From: Balneatrix alpica DSM 16621
Lineage (GTDB): Bacteria; Pseudomonadota; Gammaproteobacteria; Pseudomonadales; Balneatricaceae
Length of the DNA stretch: 64,000 nt
Assembly: GCF_000619885.1 (NCBI RefSeq)
Contig: NZ_KK211040.1
Location: 491,527-555,526, forward strand
Direction of reading: 5' to 3'
A program made the position numbers and the translations under genes. The notes under the pieces were generated by a model. That model ran no database searches. It saw only the letters and a program-made list of their open reading frames with translations, and was not told the DNA's origin. Below are positions 27,816 to 38,290 of this stretch, in pieces. The stretch's first letter is position 1, and the number at the start of each line of letters is the position of its first letter.

Positions 27816-28706
27816 TTAACCACGGAATACCCCCGTCGACAGATAACGATCACCGCGATCACAGATAATGCAGACAATCAGTGCATTCTCGAGCTGTGCC
27901 GACAGCCGTAACGCCCCAGCCACCGCACCACCGGAAGACACGCCACAGAAAATCCCCTCTTCTTTGGCCAGTCTGCGCATGGTCTGTTCGGCTTCGCTTT
28001 GCTGTATATCCAGCACCTGATCCACCCGCTCAGCCTCGAAGATGCTTGGCAGATAAGCGGCAGGCCAACGACGAATGCCCGGAATACTGGAGCCCTCTTC
28101 AGGCTGAAGGCCAACAATCTGAATCCCAGGATTCTGTTCTTTTAAGTAGCGTGACACCCCCATAATGGTACCGGTGGTGCCCATCGAGCTGACAAAGTGG
28201 GTAACTTTCCCTTCCGTCTGCTGCCAGATTTCCGGGCCTGTGCCACGATAGTGCGCCAGAGGGTTATCGAAGTTGGCAAACTGATTAAGCACCTTGCCTT
28301 GCCCCTCTGCCTGCATTCGCTCGGCCAGGTCACGCGCCCCTTCCATCCCTTCAGCCTTAGTCACAGAAATAATTTCTGCCCCGTAGGCGGTCATCGCATC
28401 CCGACGCTCCTGACTCATGTTATCCGGCATAATCAGCACCATGCGGTAGCCTTTAATCGCCGCCGCCATCGCCAAGGCGATGCCAGTATTGCCTGAGGTG
28501 GCTTCAATCAGGGTGTCGCCCGGCTTAATGTCACCGCGACGCTCAGCTTCCTGGATCATCGACAGGGCCGGGCGATCTTTCACCGAACCCGCAGGGTTAT
28601 TACCCTCCAGTTTGCACAGGATGGTATTGCTGGTTTGTCCTGGTAGACGCTGCAAACGCACCAGCGGGGTATGGCCAACATAGTCTTCAATGGTAGGAAA
28701 ATGCAT
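27816..28706 (-). CDS. cysM: Cysteine synthase B
   Basis: This 296-residue PLP enzyme makes cysteine from O-acetylserine and sulphide or thiosulphate. It shows the PLP lysine in AGSVKDRPA near 38-46, the substrate loop ATSGNTGIALA near 69-79 and the PLP-phosphate loop GTTGTIMG near 175-182. The motif KDRPA rather than KDRIG favours CysM over CysK. It is between acpS and rlmD on the same strand, and no CysB-type site was recognised. Confidence 0.95.
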   Translation of the reverse strand: MHFPTIEDYVGHTPLVRLQRLPGQTSNTILCKLEGNNPAGSVKDRPALSMIQEAERRGDIKPGDTLIEATSGNTGIALAMAAAIKGYRMVLIMPDNMSQERRDAMTAYGAEIISVTKAEGMEGARDLAERMQAEGQGKVLNQFANFDNPLAHYRGTGPEIWQQTEGKVTHFVSSMGTTGTIMGVSRYLKEQNPGIQIVGLQPEEGSSIPGIRRWPAAYLPSIFEAERVDQVLDIQQSEAEQTMRRLAKEEGIFCGVSSGGAVAGALRLSAQLENALIVCIICDRGDRYLSTGVFRG

Positions 28707-28732
28707 CGCGTAAACCTTGTCTTACTTTCAGC

Positions 28733-29134
28733 TTAAGACTGCGCCTGGACACTGGGGTTCCGGCTCATCACCACAAATGCCAAGGCATAGGCCTGTTCAT
28801 CTGCCAGGCTGAGGTGCCACTGGTTGATGCCCTTACTTTGGGCAATCTCCATCGCTCTATCGACCAACTGCAAATAGGGCGCCCCTAGCTCATCATTAAA
28901 CACCTGCATGTGAGTTAAAGAGATTCCCTGTGCCACCCCGGTTCCCAGAGCCTTGGCACAGGCCTCTTTTGCCGCCCAGCGCTTAGCCAACCAGGCCGCT
29001 GGCTGACTACTCTGTTCAAACAACGCCCATTCGGCATCTGCCAGAATCTTGCGGGCAAAACGATTAGCGGTACGTGTCAGCACCGCCTCGATCCGGGCTA
29101 TCTCCACCAAATCGGTGCCAATGCCAATAATCAT
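28733..29134 (-). CDS. acpS: Holo-[acyl-carrier-protein] synthase
   Basis: This 133-residue phosphopantetheinyl transferase activates acyl carrier protein. Both family motifs are present: [13 protein letters not shown] at 4-16 and [15 protein letters not shown] near 51-65, with the Mg-binding Asp and Glu. Its ATG overlaps the end of pdxJ by four bases, the classical pdxJ-acpS pair. Confidence 0.96.
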   Translation of the reverse strand: MIIGIGTDLVEIARIEAVLTRTANRFARKILADAEWALFEQSSQPAAWLAKRWAAKEACAKALGTGVAQGISLTHMQVFNDELGAPYLQLVDRAMEIAQSKGINQWHLSLADEQAYALAFVVMSRNPSVQAQS

Positions 29135-29877
29135 CCTTGCTGACGCGCCTGCAGCATCAGACGCTTCATTTCCGCTACGGCTTCTTTAAAGCCAACAAAG
29201 ACCGACTGAGCTACGATCGCATGACCAATATTGAGCTCATTTAGCTCCACAATCGCCGCAATCGGCTCCACATTGTGATAGTGCAGACCATGTCCGGCAT
29301 TCACCACCAGCCCCTGACTGTGCGCATAACGGGCAGCCTGGGCAATGCGCTTGTACTCTTGCTGTTGCTCTTCGTTGCTCTGGGCATCGGCGTAGGCACC
29401 GGTATGGAGTTCGATCACAGGCGCACCGCAGCGTTTGGCGGCATCGATCTGAGCTTGCTCGGGGTCAATAAACAACGACACCTCCATGCCCTGACTGGCC
29501 AAGCGCTGACAGGCCGCTTTGATCTTGGCCTCCTGCCCCGCTACATCCAACCCCCCTTCGGTAGTCAGCTCCTCACGACGCTCCGGTACCAGGCAGATAT
29601 GGGCCGGTTTAATCTGCTCAGCAAAGCTGAGCATCCACTCAGTCACCGCCATTTCCAAATTCATACGGGTCTGCAGCGTTTCGCTCAGCAAACGCACATC
29701 GCGCTCCTGAATATGGCGCCGATCTTCACGCAAATGCACGGTAATGCCATCCGCCCCCGCCTCTTCTGCCAGCATGGCCGCATAAACGGGATCAGGATAC
29801 CGGGTGCCCCGGGCCTGACGCAGAGTGGCAACGTGGTCAATATTGACCCCCAGCAGAATACGATTGGGTTCGATCAT
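29131..29877 (-). CDS. pdxJ: Pyridoxine 5'-phosphate synthase
   Basis: This 248-residue TIM-barrel enzyme condenses 3-amino-1-hydroxyacetone phosphate with deoxyxylulose phosphate in vitamin B6 synthesis. The start [20 protein letters not shown] is typical; later marks are [16 protein letters not shown] and the C-terminal [14 protein letters not shown]. The ATG at 29877 lies six bases after AAGGA; a frame continues upstream across recO without conserved residues. It begins 43 bases after recO. Confidence 0.96.
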   Translation of the reverse strand: MIEPNRILLGVNIDHVATLRQARGTRYPDPVYAAMLAEEAGADGITVHLREDRRHIQERDVRLLSETLQTRMNLEMAVTEWMLSFAEQIKPAHICLVPERREELTTEGGLDVAGQEAKIKAACQRLASQGMEVSLFIDPEQAQIDAAKRCGAPVIELHTGAYADAQSNEEQQQEYKRIAQAARYAHSQGLVVNAGHGLHYHNVEPIAAIVELNELNIGHAIVAQSVFVGFKEAVAEMKRLMLQARQQG

Positions 29878-29920
29878 GGTGAATCCTTGTGTTCTCTCGC
29901 TGTGCCATGCACAAGCCGAT

Positions 29921-30637
29921 TCAGCTGAACTGCCCTGGCCGCTGAAATAATAAACGGCTATGCAGTGGTTTTTCCCCCAGATGCGGTTGCAGTGCTTGGC
30001 GTAATAATATTTTGCCAAGCCGCCGTACCTGGGGTTGTTGATAGTCATCCTCCGCCAGAGCCAAGAGCACCCAGCCAGGATAGTGATATTGAGGATTGTG
30101 CGCCCCGCTGGCTAAACGCTGCAAGCCTTGCTGTGGATCAAACTGATACCAGCTCTGCGCTTGCAATGGCTGCCCTTCCACACAATGACTTAGGTTCAGG
30201 GCAAACCCTAGCTCCGCCAACAGCTCCTTCTCAAAGCGCCGCAACACCGCTTCCAGCGCCCCCTCTTCAGCAAGATGCTGCAAAGCCCAGGCGTAAGTGA
30301 CAAAGAGTCGCGGCTGGGGTTCGCCTTCGGCTAATAAACGCACCAGCAACTCATTCAAATACAGCCCACTGATCAATACCCGCCCTTGCAAATGGGCAGG
30401 CAAGCCATTGGCTTCCACGCTCTGCAGATTGCGCAGGCTGGCACGGCCACTGTAATTGATTTGTAGGGGAAGGAAGGGTTGCAGCAGCGAGCGCTGGCGA
30501 CTCTGAGGGCGGCGTGCGCCCTTGGCGACCAGGCCCAGTTTACCCTCATCGGGAGTCAGCAGCGTCAACAGCAAACTGGTCTCCCGGTAAGGGCGGGCAT
30601 GCAAAAGGTAAGCTGGTTGGCTCCACAGCTGGGCCAT
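29921..30637 (-). CDS. recO: DNA repair protein RecO
   Basis: This 238-residue recombination mediator works with RecF and RecR to load RecA at gaps. The N-terminal OB fold (about 1-80) contains [19 protein letters not shown]; the helical part follows. The start is seven bases after the era stop, and the era-recO pairing is itself strong support. Confidence 0.95.
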   Translation of the reverse strand: MAQLWSQPAYLLHARPYRETSLLLTLLTPDEGKLGLVAKGARRPQSRQRSLLQPFLPLQINYSGRASLRNLQSVEANGLPAHLQGRVLISGLYLNELLVRLLAEGEPQPRLFVTYAWALQHLAEEGALEAVLRRFEKELLAELGFALNLSHCVEGQPLQAQSWYQFDPQQGLQRLASGAHNPQYHYPGWVLLALAEDDYQQPQVRRLGKILLRQALQPHLGEKPLHSRLLFQRPGQFS

Positions 30638-30644
30638 AGGTGGC

Positions 30645-31550
30645 TCAAGCCAGGTCAGTGTAGCCTAGGCTGTGCAGCGCACGTTCGTCATCGGACCAAC
30701 CGCGCTTCACTTTCACCCAGAGGTTCAACATTACTTTAGCCTCAAACATACGCTCCATATCCAGGCGCGCATCACGGCCAATCACTTTAATCCGGCTACC
30801 ACCATCACCGATGACGATCTTCTTCTGCCCATCCCGCTCCACCAGAATCAGAGCATGAATGTGCAGAATACCGCGGTCATCATACTTAAATTGCTCAATC
30901 TCAACGGTGACGCCATAGGGCACCTCTTCGCCGAGCTGGCGCATGACCTTTTCCCGTACCAGCTCTGCCGCCACAAAACGGGAGGAGCGATCGGTAATCT
31001 GATCTTCGCTAAAGTGATGTACCCCCTCTGGTAGACGCTCAGCCACCAGATCTTCCAAGCGATCAACGTTATGACCTTCTTGGGCAGAAATAGGAATAAT
31101 CTCAGCGAAGTTAAACTTAGCGGATACCTGCTCCAACCAGGGCAACAAAGTCGCCTTATCCTGCAGGCGGTCAACTTTATTAACTGCCAAAATCACCGGG
31201 CAACGCACGTTCTGTAGCTGCTCCAGCACCAGTTGGTCCTCATCGGTCCAACGGGTACGGTCAACAATAAAGATCACCAGATCCACATCTTTCAGGGCAC
31301 TGTTAGCCGCTTTATTCATGTAGCGGTTTAACGCGGTTTCCCGTGACTTATGTATCCCGGGGGTATCCACATAAATCGCCTGGAGCTCACCCTCGGTTTT
31401 AATCCCTAAGATCTGGTGGCGCGTGGTTTGTGGCTTGCGCGAGGTAATACTCAGCTTCTGCCCCAGAATGTAGTTCAGCAGGGTCGACTTACCAACATTA
31501 GGGCGCCCTACAATGGCAACAAAGCCACACTTCTGCACTGGCTCGCTCAT
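30645..31550 (-). CDS. era: GTPase Era
   Basis: This 301-residue GTPase matures the 30S subunit and binds the 3' end of 16S rRNA. The G motifs are present: [12 protein letters not shown] near 15-26, DTPGIH and NKVD. The C-terminal KH domain has [17 protein letters not shown]. Its ATG overlaps the rnc stop by four bases. Confidence 0.97.
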   Translation of the reverse strand: MSEPVQKCGFVAIVGRPNVGKSTLLNYILGQKLSITSRKPQTTRHQILGIKTEGELQAIYVDTPGIHKSRETALNRYMNKAANSALKDVDLVIFIVDRTRWTDEDQLVLEQLQNVRCPVILAVNKVDRLQDKATLLPWLEQVSAKFNFAEIIPISAQEGHNVDRLEDLVAERLPEGVHHFSEDQITDRSSRFVAAELVREKVMRQLGEEVPYGVTVEIEQFKYDDRGILHIHALILVERDGQKKIVIGDGGSRIKVIGRDARLDMERMFEAKVMLNLWVKVKRGWSDDERALHSLGYTDLA

Positions 31551-32227
31551 GGCTGCTCTCCTAATAAGGTCAACGCCTGACTGGCTGCTTTTTGTTCGGC
31601 CACCCGACGACTGCTACCACTTCCCAGAGTCGGCTGCTGCAGCAAACTCACAGTACAGCTCACTGTAAATACCTGGGCGTGAGCCTCACCATCAATACCA
31701 ACGGTTTCGTACTCGGGTAACTCCGCGCCCTTTCCTTGCAGATACTCTTGCAAGCGGGTCTTGGCATCTTTCTGATTATCCTTCAGATCCAACTTCTGCA
31801 GTCGGCTACCAAACCAGGCCAGAATACGCTCTTTGGTCACACTCATATCTGAGTCAAGATAGATCGCACCGATCAGGGCTTCCATGGCATCGGCCAGGAT
31901 AGAATCGCGGCGAAAACCACCGCTTTTCAACTCACCAACCCCCAGACGCAGATAATCCCCCAAACCAAACTCGCGGGCGATTTCAGCCAGGGTCACCCCC
32001 TTCACCAAACGCGCCCGCAGGCGGCTTAGCTGGCCCTCTTTCGCTTCTGGAAAACGCTGAAATAAGGCTTCAGCAATCACACAATTCAGCAGTGAGTCGC
32101 CAAGAAACTCCAGGCGCTCATTATTTTTGTTACCGCAGCTGCGATGGGTCAGGGCCAGTTCTACTAGGGTTTGATCCTGAAACTGATGGCCTAGTCGCCG
32201 ACACAGGGGTTGTAAGTCCGTACTCAA
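31547..32227 (-). CDS. rnc: Ribonuclease III
   Basis: This 226-residue double-strand RNA endonuclease processes rRNA precursors and some mRNAs. It contains the catalytic signature [19 protein letters not shown] near 37-55, a second acidic cluster around [13 protein letters not shown], and a C-terminal dsRNA-binding domain (about 155-222). It overlaps both neighbours by four bases. Confidence 0.97.
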   Translation of the reverse strand: MSTDLQPLCRRLGHQFQDQTLVELALTHRSCGNKNNERLEFLGDSLLNCVIAEALFQRFPEAKEGQLSRLRARLVKGVTLAEIAREFGLGDYLRLGVGELKSGGFRRDSILADAMEALIGAIYLDSDMSVTKERILAWFGSRLQKLDLKDNQKDAKTRLQEYLQGKGAELPEYETVGIDGEAHAQVFTVSCTVSLLQQPTLGSGSSRRVAEQKAASQALTLLGEQP

Positions 32228-32592
32228 GGTAATTTAGCTTCGTAATAATGATTAAAAGTCAGGGCCAACTCAGCATTGGCCACCAGCGCGACGCGCCGCT
32301 CATATTCCACCCGTACCTGCCAGACATTGCCGGCACGCTTGATGCTGAGCGCATCCTGCGGCAAGTCCACCGAGTTAATCTGCAGGCGCTTGCTTAAGCC
32401 TTCCTGAATACCATTCTGACCACGCTTGAGTTGATTCGTGTCAGCCAGCGTCGCCTCCAGGCTAGCCTTAACGGCGCTATCAGCCATATACAGCGGCACC
32501 ACCTTGGCAGCGATAATCACGCCAATGATGAGGATCAGAACATTGAGCAGGGTGCCAACCGAGGCACCACGCTGCTTAAGCAGAGATTGCAT
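32224..32592 (-). CDS. DUF4845 family membrane protein
   Basis: This 122-residue protein has one N-terminal membrane helix (about 14-36) and a periplasmic remainder. It belongs to the DUF4845 family that lies between lepB and rnc in many gammaproteobacteria. The function is not known; the conserved position beside signal peptidase is the only hint. It overlaps rnc by four bases. Confidence 0.88.
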   Translation of the reverse strand: MQSLLKQRGASVGTLLNVLILIIGVIIAAKVVPLYMADSAVKASLEATLADTNQLKRGQNGIQEGLSKRLQINSVDLPQDALSIKRAGNVWQVRVEYERRVALVANAELALTFNHYYEAKLP

Positions 32593-32603
32593 CGCAACGC
32601 TCC

Positions 32604-33410
32604 TTACAGGATGCGGCCGTTATTGGCCAGACTGGGAATACTGAAAAAGTTCTCCCAGTGTAGCCAGACATAGAAAGCCTTGCCGACGATATACTCCTCT
32701 GGCACAAAGCCCCAATAGCGGCTGTCATTCGAGTTATCGCGGTTATCCCCCATCATAAAATAATGACCGGCAGGCACTTCCCACTCTGCTTCTACCCGTG
32801 GCCGCGTGGGGGCTTTATAGATACGGTGGCTGACATCACCCAACTGTTCCTGGAATAGCTGCAGGGAAGGCTGCACCGGAGGAATATTAGCCAAAAATTG
32901 TTCTGGCACTTCCTGGCCATTGATATATAAGCGCTTATCCAGGTAGGCAACATGGTCACCCGGTAAACCTACTACCCGCTTGATGTAGTTCACCCGCGGA
33001 TTTCCCGGATACTTAAACACCATGACATCACCACGCTGGGGTTCACCCAGGTTCATCAGTTTGGTGTTAATCACCGGCATCCGCAGGCCGTAGGAGAACT
33101 TATTTACCAGAATAAAGTCCCCAACCTCCAGAGTAGGCAGCATTGAGCCCGAGGGAATCTGATAAGGCTCCACTACAAAGGAGCGCAGTACAAATACCAC
33201 CGCCAGCACAGGAAAAAAGGACTTTGCGTACTCAACAGGCCAGGGATCGGCACTCAGTTTTTGCAGCGCTTGCGTATCCGTCAGCCCCTGTTGCTGGGCT
33301 AACTCAGTACGCGCCTTACGCTTACCGGCAAAAAACAGAATATCAATCAGCCAGACCACACCGGTAATGAGTACCGCCAGGGTCAGAATAAGAGCAAAGT
33401 CCAGATCCAT
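32604..33410 (-). CDS. lepB: Signal peptidase I
   Basis: This 268-residue inner-membrane serine protease cleaves signal peptides of exported proteins. Two N-terminal membrane helices are followed by the catalytic Ser in PSGSMLPTL near 91-99, the catalytic Lys in YIKRVVGLPGD and the conserved GDNRDNSNDSRYWG. Its start touches the lepA stop (one-base overlap). Confidence 0.97.
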   Translation of the reverse strand: MDLDFALILTLAVLITGVVWLIDILFFAGKRKARTELAQQQGLTDTQALQKLSADPWPVEYAKSFFPVLAVVFVLRSFVVEPYQIPSGSMLPTLEVGDFILVNKFSYGLRMPVINTKLMNLGEPQRGDVMVFKYPGNPRVNYIKRVVGLPGDHVAYLDKRLYINGQEVPEQFLANIPPVQPSLQLFQEQLGDVSHRIYKAPTRPRVEAEWEVPAGHYFMMGDNRDNSNDSRYWGFVPEEYIVGKAFYVWLHWENFFSIPSLANNGRIL

Positions 33411-35257
33411 CAGCTATCCACCTTAAGTACGGCCAGGAAGGCTTCCTGAGGCACTTCCACCCGCCCCAGTTGCTTCATGCGCTTCTTACCTTCTTTCTGT
33501 TTCTGCAGCAGTTTCTTCTTACGACTGACGTCACCACCGTAGCACTTGGCCAGTACGTTTTTACGCATGGCTTTTACTGTGGTACGGGCGATAACATGAC
33601 CACCAATGGCCGCTTGAATCGCCACATCAAACATCTGTCGGGGAATCAGTTCTTTCATTTTTTCGCACAGCATACGCCCACGATACTGAGCGTTATCACG
33701 GTGCATAATGACCGCCAAGGCATCCACCCGGTCACCGTTAATCAGGATATCCAAACGCACCAGACTGGCTGGTTGGTAACGCACAAAGGTGTAGTCGAGA
33801 GAAGCGAATCCGCGGCTGACCGACTTCAAGCGATCAAAGAAGTCCATCACCACTTCACTCATGGGCAGCTCATACACGACCTGTACCTGGGTTGCCATAA
33901 AGTGCATGTTCTTCTGCACCCCACGCTTCTCCACGCACAGGCTGATCACATTGCCCAGATACTCCTGCGGCACCAGGATGCTGGCCTCGACAATAGGCTC
34001 CCGCATCTCTTTCACCTTACCCGGCTCTGGCAGCTTGGAGGGGTTATCCACATACACAGTATCCCCTGAGTTGAGCTCCAGCTCATACACTACCGTGGGT
34101 GCTGTGGTGATCAGATCCAGATCGTATTCACGCTCCAAGCGCTCTTGAATGATCTCCATATGCAGCATCCCAAGGAAGCCGCAGCGGAAACCAAAGCCCA
34201 ACGCATCGGAGGACTCAGGCTCAAAGAATAGGGATGCATCGTTCAGCGACAGCTTATCAAGCGCCTCACGGAAGTCTTCATAATCATCTGAACTGACCGG
34301 GAACAGGCCGGCATACACCTGGGGCTTCACTTTCTGAAAGCCCGGCAGACTGGCCACATCCGGCGTACTGTTGAGGGTCAGGGTGTCACCCACTGGGGCG
34401 CCGTGAATATCTTTAATGCCAGCGACCACGTAGCCTACTTCACCGGCACGCAGTACATCGGTGGACTTACGTTTAGGAGTAAAGACCCCTACATCATCAA
34501 CCAGGTGCACTTGACCGGTAGACTTCACCAGAATCTTGTCTTTTTTACGCAGGGTGCCATTTTTAATCCGCACCAAGGAAACAACCCCCAGATAGTTATC
34601 AAACCAGGAGTCGATAATCAGCGCTTGCAGCGGGGCATCCACATCACCTTCAGGAGGCGGAATGCGCTTAATCAGGTCTTCCAACACATCCGGTACGCCC
34701 ATCCCGCTCTTGGCGCTGACAGGAGTCGCATGGGTTGCATCAATCCCAATGATATCCTCGATCTCTTGCTTAACCCGCTCCGGCTCGGCCTGGGGCAGAT
34801 CCATCTTGTTCAGCACGGGCACCACTTCCAGTCCCTGCTCAATAGCGGTATAGCAGTTAGCAACAGACTGAGCCTCTACCCCTTGGGCTGCATCCACTAC
34901 CAACAAAGCCCCTTCACAGGCGGCCAGGGAGCGGGAAACCTCATAAGTAAAGTCAACGTGTCCTGGGGTATCGATAAAGTTTAACTGATAGGTTTGACCA
35001 TCCTGCGCCTGGTAGTTCAGGGTAACGCTCTGGGCCTTGATGGTAATACCGCGCTCACGCTCGATATCCATGGAATCGAGTACCTGCTCGGCCATCTCGC
35101 GCTCAGTCAAGCCACCACAGGTCTGAATAAAACGGTCGGCCAGGGTGGACTTACCATGGTCGATATGGGCAATGATGGAAAAATTGCGAATATGCTTGAG
35201 ACTGCTCACGGATCCATTCACCAACGCTAGCTGAGGGTGGCCTAGGGGTCGACTCAT
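33410..35257 (-). CDS. lepA: Elongation factor 4 (LepA)
   Basis: This GTPase back-translocates or remodels stalled ribosomes. The core starts at [19 protein letters not shown]; the G3 motif DTPGHVDF and the G4 motif NKMDLP follow, and the LepA-specific C-terminal domain ends the protein. The ATG at 35257 gives 615 residues, about 16 more than usual. A GTG at 35209 would give the standard N-terminus, and neither has a strong ribosome binding site. It heads the twelve-gene run that ends with mazG. Confidence 0.95.
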   Translation of the reverse strand: MSRPLGHPQLALVNGSVSSLKHIRNFSIIAHIDHGKSTLADRFIQTCGGLTEREMAEQVLDSMDIERERGITIKAQSVTLNYQAQDGQTYQLNFIDTPGHVDFTYEVSRSLAACEGALLVVDAAQGVEAQSVANCYTAIEQGLEVVPVLNKMDLPQAEPERVKQEIEDIIGIDATHATPVSAKSGMGVPDVLEDLIKRIPPPEGDVDAPLQALIIDSWFDNYLGVVSLVRIKNGTLRKKDKILVKSTGQVHLVDDVGVFTPKRKSTDVLRAGEVGYVVAGIKDIHGAPVGDTLTLNSTPDVASLPGFQKVKPQVYAGLFPVSSDDYEDFREALDKLSLNDASLFFEPESSDALGFGFRCGFLGMLHMEIIQERLEREYDLDLITTAPTVVYELELNSGDTVYVDNPSKLPEPGKVKEMREPIVEASILVPQEYLGNVISLCVEKRGVQKNMHFMATQVQVVYELPMSEVVMDFFDRLKSVSRGFASLDYTFVRYQPASLVRLDILINGDRVDALAVIMHRDNAQYRGRMLCEKMKELIPRQMFDVAIQAAIGGHVIARTTVKAMRKNVLAKCYGGDVSRKKKLLQKQKEGKKRMKQLGRVEVPQEAFLAVLKVDS

Positions 35258-35385
35258 TCAGGCATCCCATACCTAGGGAACCCGGACTGCTAAGCCAAAA
35301 CAGGGCGGCATTCTAGCCGATTTAGCCGCCATTAGCATCTGAGACGCCGAATAATTCCTGCTCCGTCCTTGTTACAGAAAAGCAA

Positions 35386-35407
35386 AGGGCGGCTCAATAG
35401 CCGCCCT
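35386..35407 (-). terminator. Terminator of the rpoE-mucD operon
   Basis: AGGGCGGCT, a 4-base loop and AGCCGCCCT form a 9-pair stem just after the mucD stop codon, followed on the minus strand by TTTGCTTTT. Confidence 0.8.
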
Positions 35408-35422
35408 GACCAGGTTGATTCT

Positions 35423-36868
35423 TTACTCGATACGCAGGGGCAGAAAGATCGGCGAACCATTACGAATAATCTGCACTGGCACGGAACGCTGTTTGGGCAG
35501 CTTTTTCACCACCGCCTGCAACTCTTTGACTGAGTTAACCGCCTCGCCATTGAGTAGAGTAATCACATCTCCAGGTTGAATACCGGCACTGGCAGCAGGG
35601 CCTGGCTGTACTTGGCGCACCTCCACCCCCGCTTCGACTTGCAAACGCTGCTTCGCTTCAGCCGACAAGTCCGCCACCATGATATTCAGGCTACCCACAT
35701 TGCCCTTATTAGCGGACTGACCATTATCCGCCAGAATCGTAGTCTCATCGTCTGGCAGCAGGCCGATTTCAACGCTCAGCGTCTGCTTACGCCCCTGGCG
35801 CATGACTTCAACCTCAGCTTTGTCTCCTGGCTTCACCCGTCCCACTAAAGGTGGCAGCTCGGCTGACAGGTTAATATCACGCCCCTTAAAGCGGATAATG
35901 ACATCCCCTTCACGCAGACCGGCTTTTTCTGCCGGGCTATCCGGCAACACCTTGGCCACCAGCGCGCCTGCTGCTTTATCCAAGCCAAAAGATTCAGCCA
36001 GATCACGGTTAACTTCCTGAATAATCACCCCTAACCAGCCACGTTTGACATGACCTTCGTTACGCAACTGGTCCGCTACTTCCATCGCCACATCGATAGG
36101 AATAGCAAACGACAGCCCCATAAAACCGCCAGAGCGGGTGTAAATCTGGGAATTGATTCCCACTACCTGACCATCCAGGTTAAACAGGGGGCCACCAGAG
36201 TTACCGGGGTTAATCGCCACATCGGTCTGGATAAAGGGCACATAGTTATCCCCAGACAGACTACGCCCCACCGCCGATACTATCCCCGCGGTGACGGAGT
36301 AATCGAAACCGAAAGGTGAACCAATGGCGACCACCCACTCCCCTACTTTCAGATCACGGGAGCGACCGACTTTCACCGTAGGCAGGTTGTCTGCCTTGAT
36401 TTTCAACAACGCCAGATCCGAACGCGCATCCGCCCCGACTAATTCAGCGGTCAGTTCACGGCGATCATTCAGGCGCACAATAATTTCATCTGCGCCATTC
36501 ACCACATGGCGTTTGGTCAGAATGTAGCCATCCTCTGAAATAATGAAACCTGAGCCGAGTGAGCGTGGCTGGGGCCGCTGCTGTTGCGGGGTCTGGGGAC
36601 CGCGCTGACCGAAAAAGAAGTGACGGAAAATTTCCGGCATCTCCTGAAAAGCGGGGTCATCCGGATCAAACGGCATAAAGGGGCCAGAGTTAGAGTCGGC
36701 GCCAAAGGGCTGCACATTCTTGACGGTGCTGATATTCACCACCGCCGGAGCAGACTGCTCCACCAACTCGGTAAAATCCGGTAACTGAAAGGCCAGCACC
36801 TGACTAGCCCACAGACTGCATAGCATCCACAGACCAGCGAGGCTGGTCAGTACTGAACGTGATTTCAC
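35423..36868 (-). CDS. mucD: Periplasmic serine protease, DegP/MucD type
   Basis: This 481-residue HtrA-family protease has a signal peptide ending at VLA (about 26), a trypsin-like domain with the triad His121, Asp151 and Ser224 (in GNSGGP), and two PDZ domains (about 255-345 and 385-475). It removes misfolded envelope proteins and in Pseudomonas restrains the sigma-E pathway. The sequence around the catalytic His is TKRHVV rather than the usual TNNHVV. The gene ends the rpoE operon and overlaps rseC by four bases, as in the algU-mucABCD arrangement. Confidence 0.94.
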   Translation of the reverse strand: MKSRSVLTSLAGLWMLCSLWASQVLAFQLPDFTELVEQSAPAVVNISTVKNVQPFGADSNSGPFMPFDPDDPAFQEMPEIFRHFFFGQRGPQTPQQQRPQPRSLGSGFIISEDGYILTKRHVVNGADEIIVRLNDRRELTAELVGADARSDLALLKIKADNLPTVKVGRSRDLKVGEWVVAIGSPFGFDYSVTAGIVSAVGRSLSGDNYVPFIQTDVAINPGNSGGPLFNLDGQVVGINSQIYTRSGGFMGLSFAIPIDVAMEVADQLRNEGHVKRGWLGVIIQEVNRDLAESFGLDKAAGALVAKVLPDSPAEKAGLREGDVIIRFKGRDINLSAELPPLVGRVKPGDKAEVEVMRQGRKQTLSVEIGLLPDDETTILADNGQSANKGNVGSLNIMVADLSAEAKQRLQVEAGVEVRQVQPGPAASAGIQPGDVITLLNGEAVNSVKELQAVVKKLPKQRSVPVQIIRNGSPIFLPLRIE

Positions 36869-37383
36869 GGCTGCTTTACTCCATCCAGGAAGGTGACATG
36901 AATACGCTCGTGTTCCTCAGTGCCCATCTTGATTTTTTCTAGTATTTGCGGCTGCCAGAGTCCCTGACTCTGACAACGACTCAGATAGCGCAGCCCGGCC
37001 AGTCCCAGCAGCAAGCCTAGTGCGCCTGCGCCAAGCTGCCAAGCTTCATTCAGTTGCAAGGTAGCCAACACTCCAGCAAACAGACCTGCTAAGGGAAGCA
37101 GATAGGCCAAGGCAGAAACCTGTAATAGCGCATGGGGAGACAAGCCCAGACGCACCTGGTCTCCGACCCTCAGCACCATGCCCTGGGGGATATCCAACCA
37201 CAGGCGATAGCGCTTACCATCCCCTAAGCGGTTAAGTAGTCCCTGCCCACAGCCCTGGCGTAACTGGCAACTACCACAGGCAGAACGGCGGATGGTTTCC
37301 ACCCGTACCTGCCTCCCCTGGGACTCCACAACCTGTCCCAGTTCGAGCAACTGGCCCTCATCCATTTCGCTATCAGGGTTCAT
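36865..37383 (-). CDS. rseC: RseC/MucC family sigma-E regulatory protein
   Basis: This 172-residue inner-membrane protein has an N-terminal cytoplasmic part with a Cys cluster (Cys36, Cys39, Cys45 in CGSCQLRQGC) and two membrane helices (about 88-130). The family modulates sigma-E and, in other bacteria, SoxR reduction. It overlaps the upstream anti-sigma gene by 11 bases and mucD by four. Confidence 0.92.
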   Translation of the reverse strand: MNPDSEMDEGQLLELGQVVESQGRQVRVETIRRSACGSCQLRQGCGQGLLNRLGDGKRYRLWLDIPQGMVLRVGDQVRLGLSPHALLQVSALAYLLPLAGLFAGVLATLQLNEAWQLGAGALGLLLGLAGLRYLSRCQSQGLWQPQILEKIKMGTEEHERIHVTFLDGVKQP

Positions 37384-38188
37384 GACGAATATGCTGAATC
37401 AAACGCAGTGCATCATCACGACTGATATCCCCCGCCACGGTGACAAAAAACTCACCCTGGGGGCGCAGCAACTGCTTGCCCATCACCAATCGCCCTTGCT
37501 TTTCAATGCTGCCCTCCGTCAAGCGGCGCATGCCTAGGGGCTCAATAAAGACACTGAACGCCTCGCCTTGATTGGCGAAGGTCATGACCTGTTGATCTCC
37601 CCCTTGCTCCTGTCGCAGCAGTTGATAGCCAGGTGGGAGCCAGCTCAGTTGCCATAACCCCACCCGTTGTTCTAAGCGCTGCTGATGGCGCAACAGGTAA
37701 TCCTCCAGGCCGGAGTTCAGTCGAATATAATCCCCCATCGGCGCTTCCGCTTGACCCAGACTGGTGCCATAGGCAACTGGCTGCGCCTGGCTGGCCAGAG
37801 GAAGGCGAGCACTGCTCGCCAACTGAGGTGCGGGCGACGGGACCACACCACTGCTAGGCAGCCAGCCTAACCAACCAGCGCCAAAGAACACTGCGCCAGC
37901 AAAGGAGGCTGCCACCGCTAAATGACTAAAAGGACGCCACCAGGATTCTGGTTTTACCACGACCGACTCAGCCATGGCAGAGTCCTGCGCCAAGCTCTCG
38001 CGCACACGATCCGCCAGTTGCCAGTCCAACTGCAACGGCTCACCTCGTAGAGCTTCACGCATCAGGCTGTAATGCTGCCACTGCTGGCGTTGCGCGTGAT
38101 CGTGCTGCGCCAGCACCCGTTTGACGCCCAGCTCATCCAACTCTCCGTCAAAGAGAGCAGACAACTGCTCACGTTGGGTTTCTGACAT
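37373..38188 (-). CDS. rseA: Anti-sigma-E factor: RseA fused to an RseB C-terminal domain
   Basis: This 271-residue protein sits where rseA and rseB should be. Residues 1-60 match the RseA N-terminal sigma-binding domain (QLSALFDGELDE, then the WQHYSLMREALRGE helix). One membrane helix follows at about 89-110. The linker 112-150 is Pro/Ala/Ser-rich, and a short RseA-tail-like LEDYLLRHQQ is at 161-170. Residues 176-271 resemble the MucB/RseB C-terminal domain (WLPPGYQLL, FSVFIEPLG, then VTVAGDIS). The RseB N-terminal lipoprotein-like domain is absent, and no separate rseB lies in the operon. The start is the ATG at 38188, behind GAGGT. The fusion is read from domain resemblance and operon position and not proven by alignment. 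Confidence 0.85.
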   Translation of the reverse strand: MSETQREQLSALFDGELDELGVKRVLAQHDHAQRQQWQHYSLMREALRGEPLQLDWQLADRVRESLAQDSAMAESVVVKPESWWRPFSHLAVAASFAGAVFFGAGWLGWLPSSGVVPSPAPQLASSARLPLASQAQPVAYGTSLGQAEAPMGDYIRLNSGLEDYLLRHQQRLEQRVGLWQLSWLPPGYQLLRQEQGGDQQVMTFANQGEAFSVFIEPLGMRRLTEGSIEKQGRLVMGKQLLRPQGEFFVTVAGDISRDDALRLIQHIRHEP

Positions 38189-38290
38189 AGACATACCTCA
38201 AAATCTCTCAACCTAATCGCAGGCTTTGCCAACCCAAGGGTTGTACCTGTCTATTCGCTTAGTCGTGCCGAGGTTGGAAAAGTTCCCACG

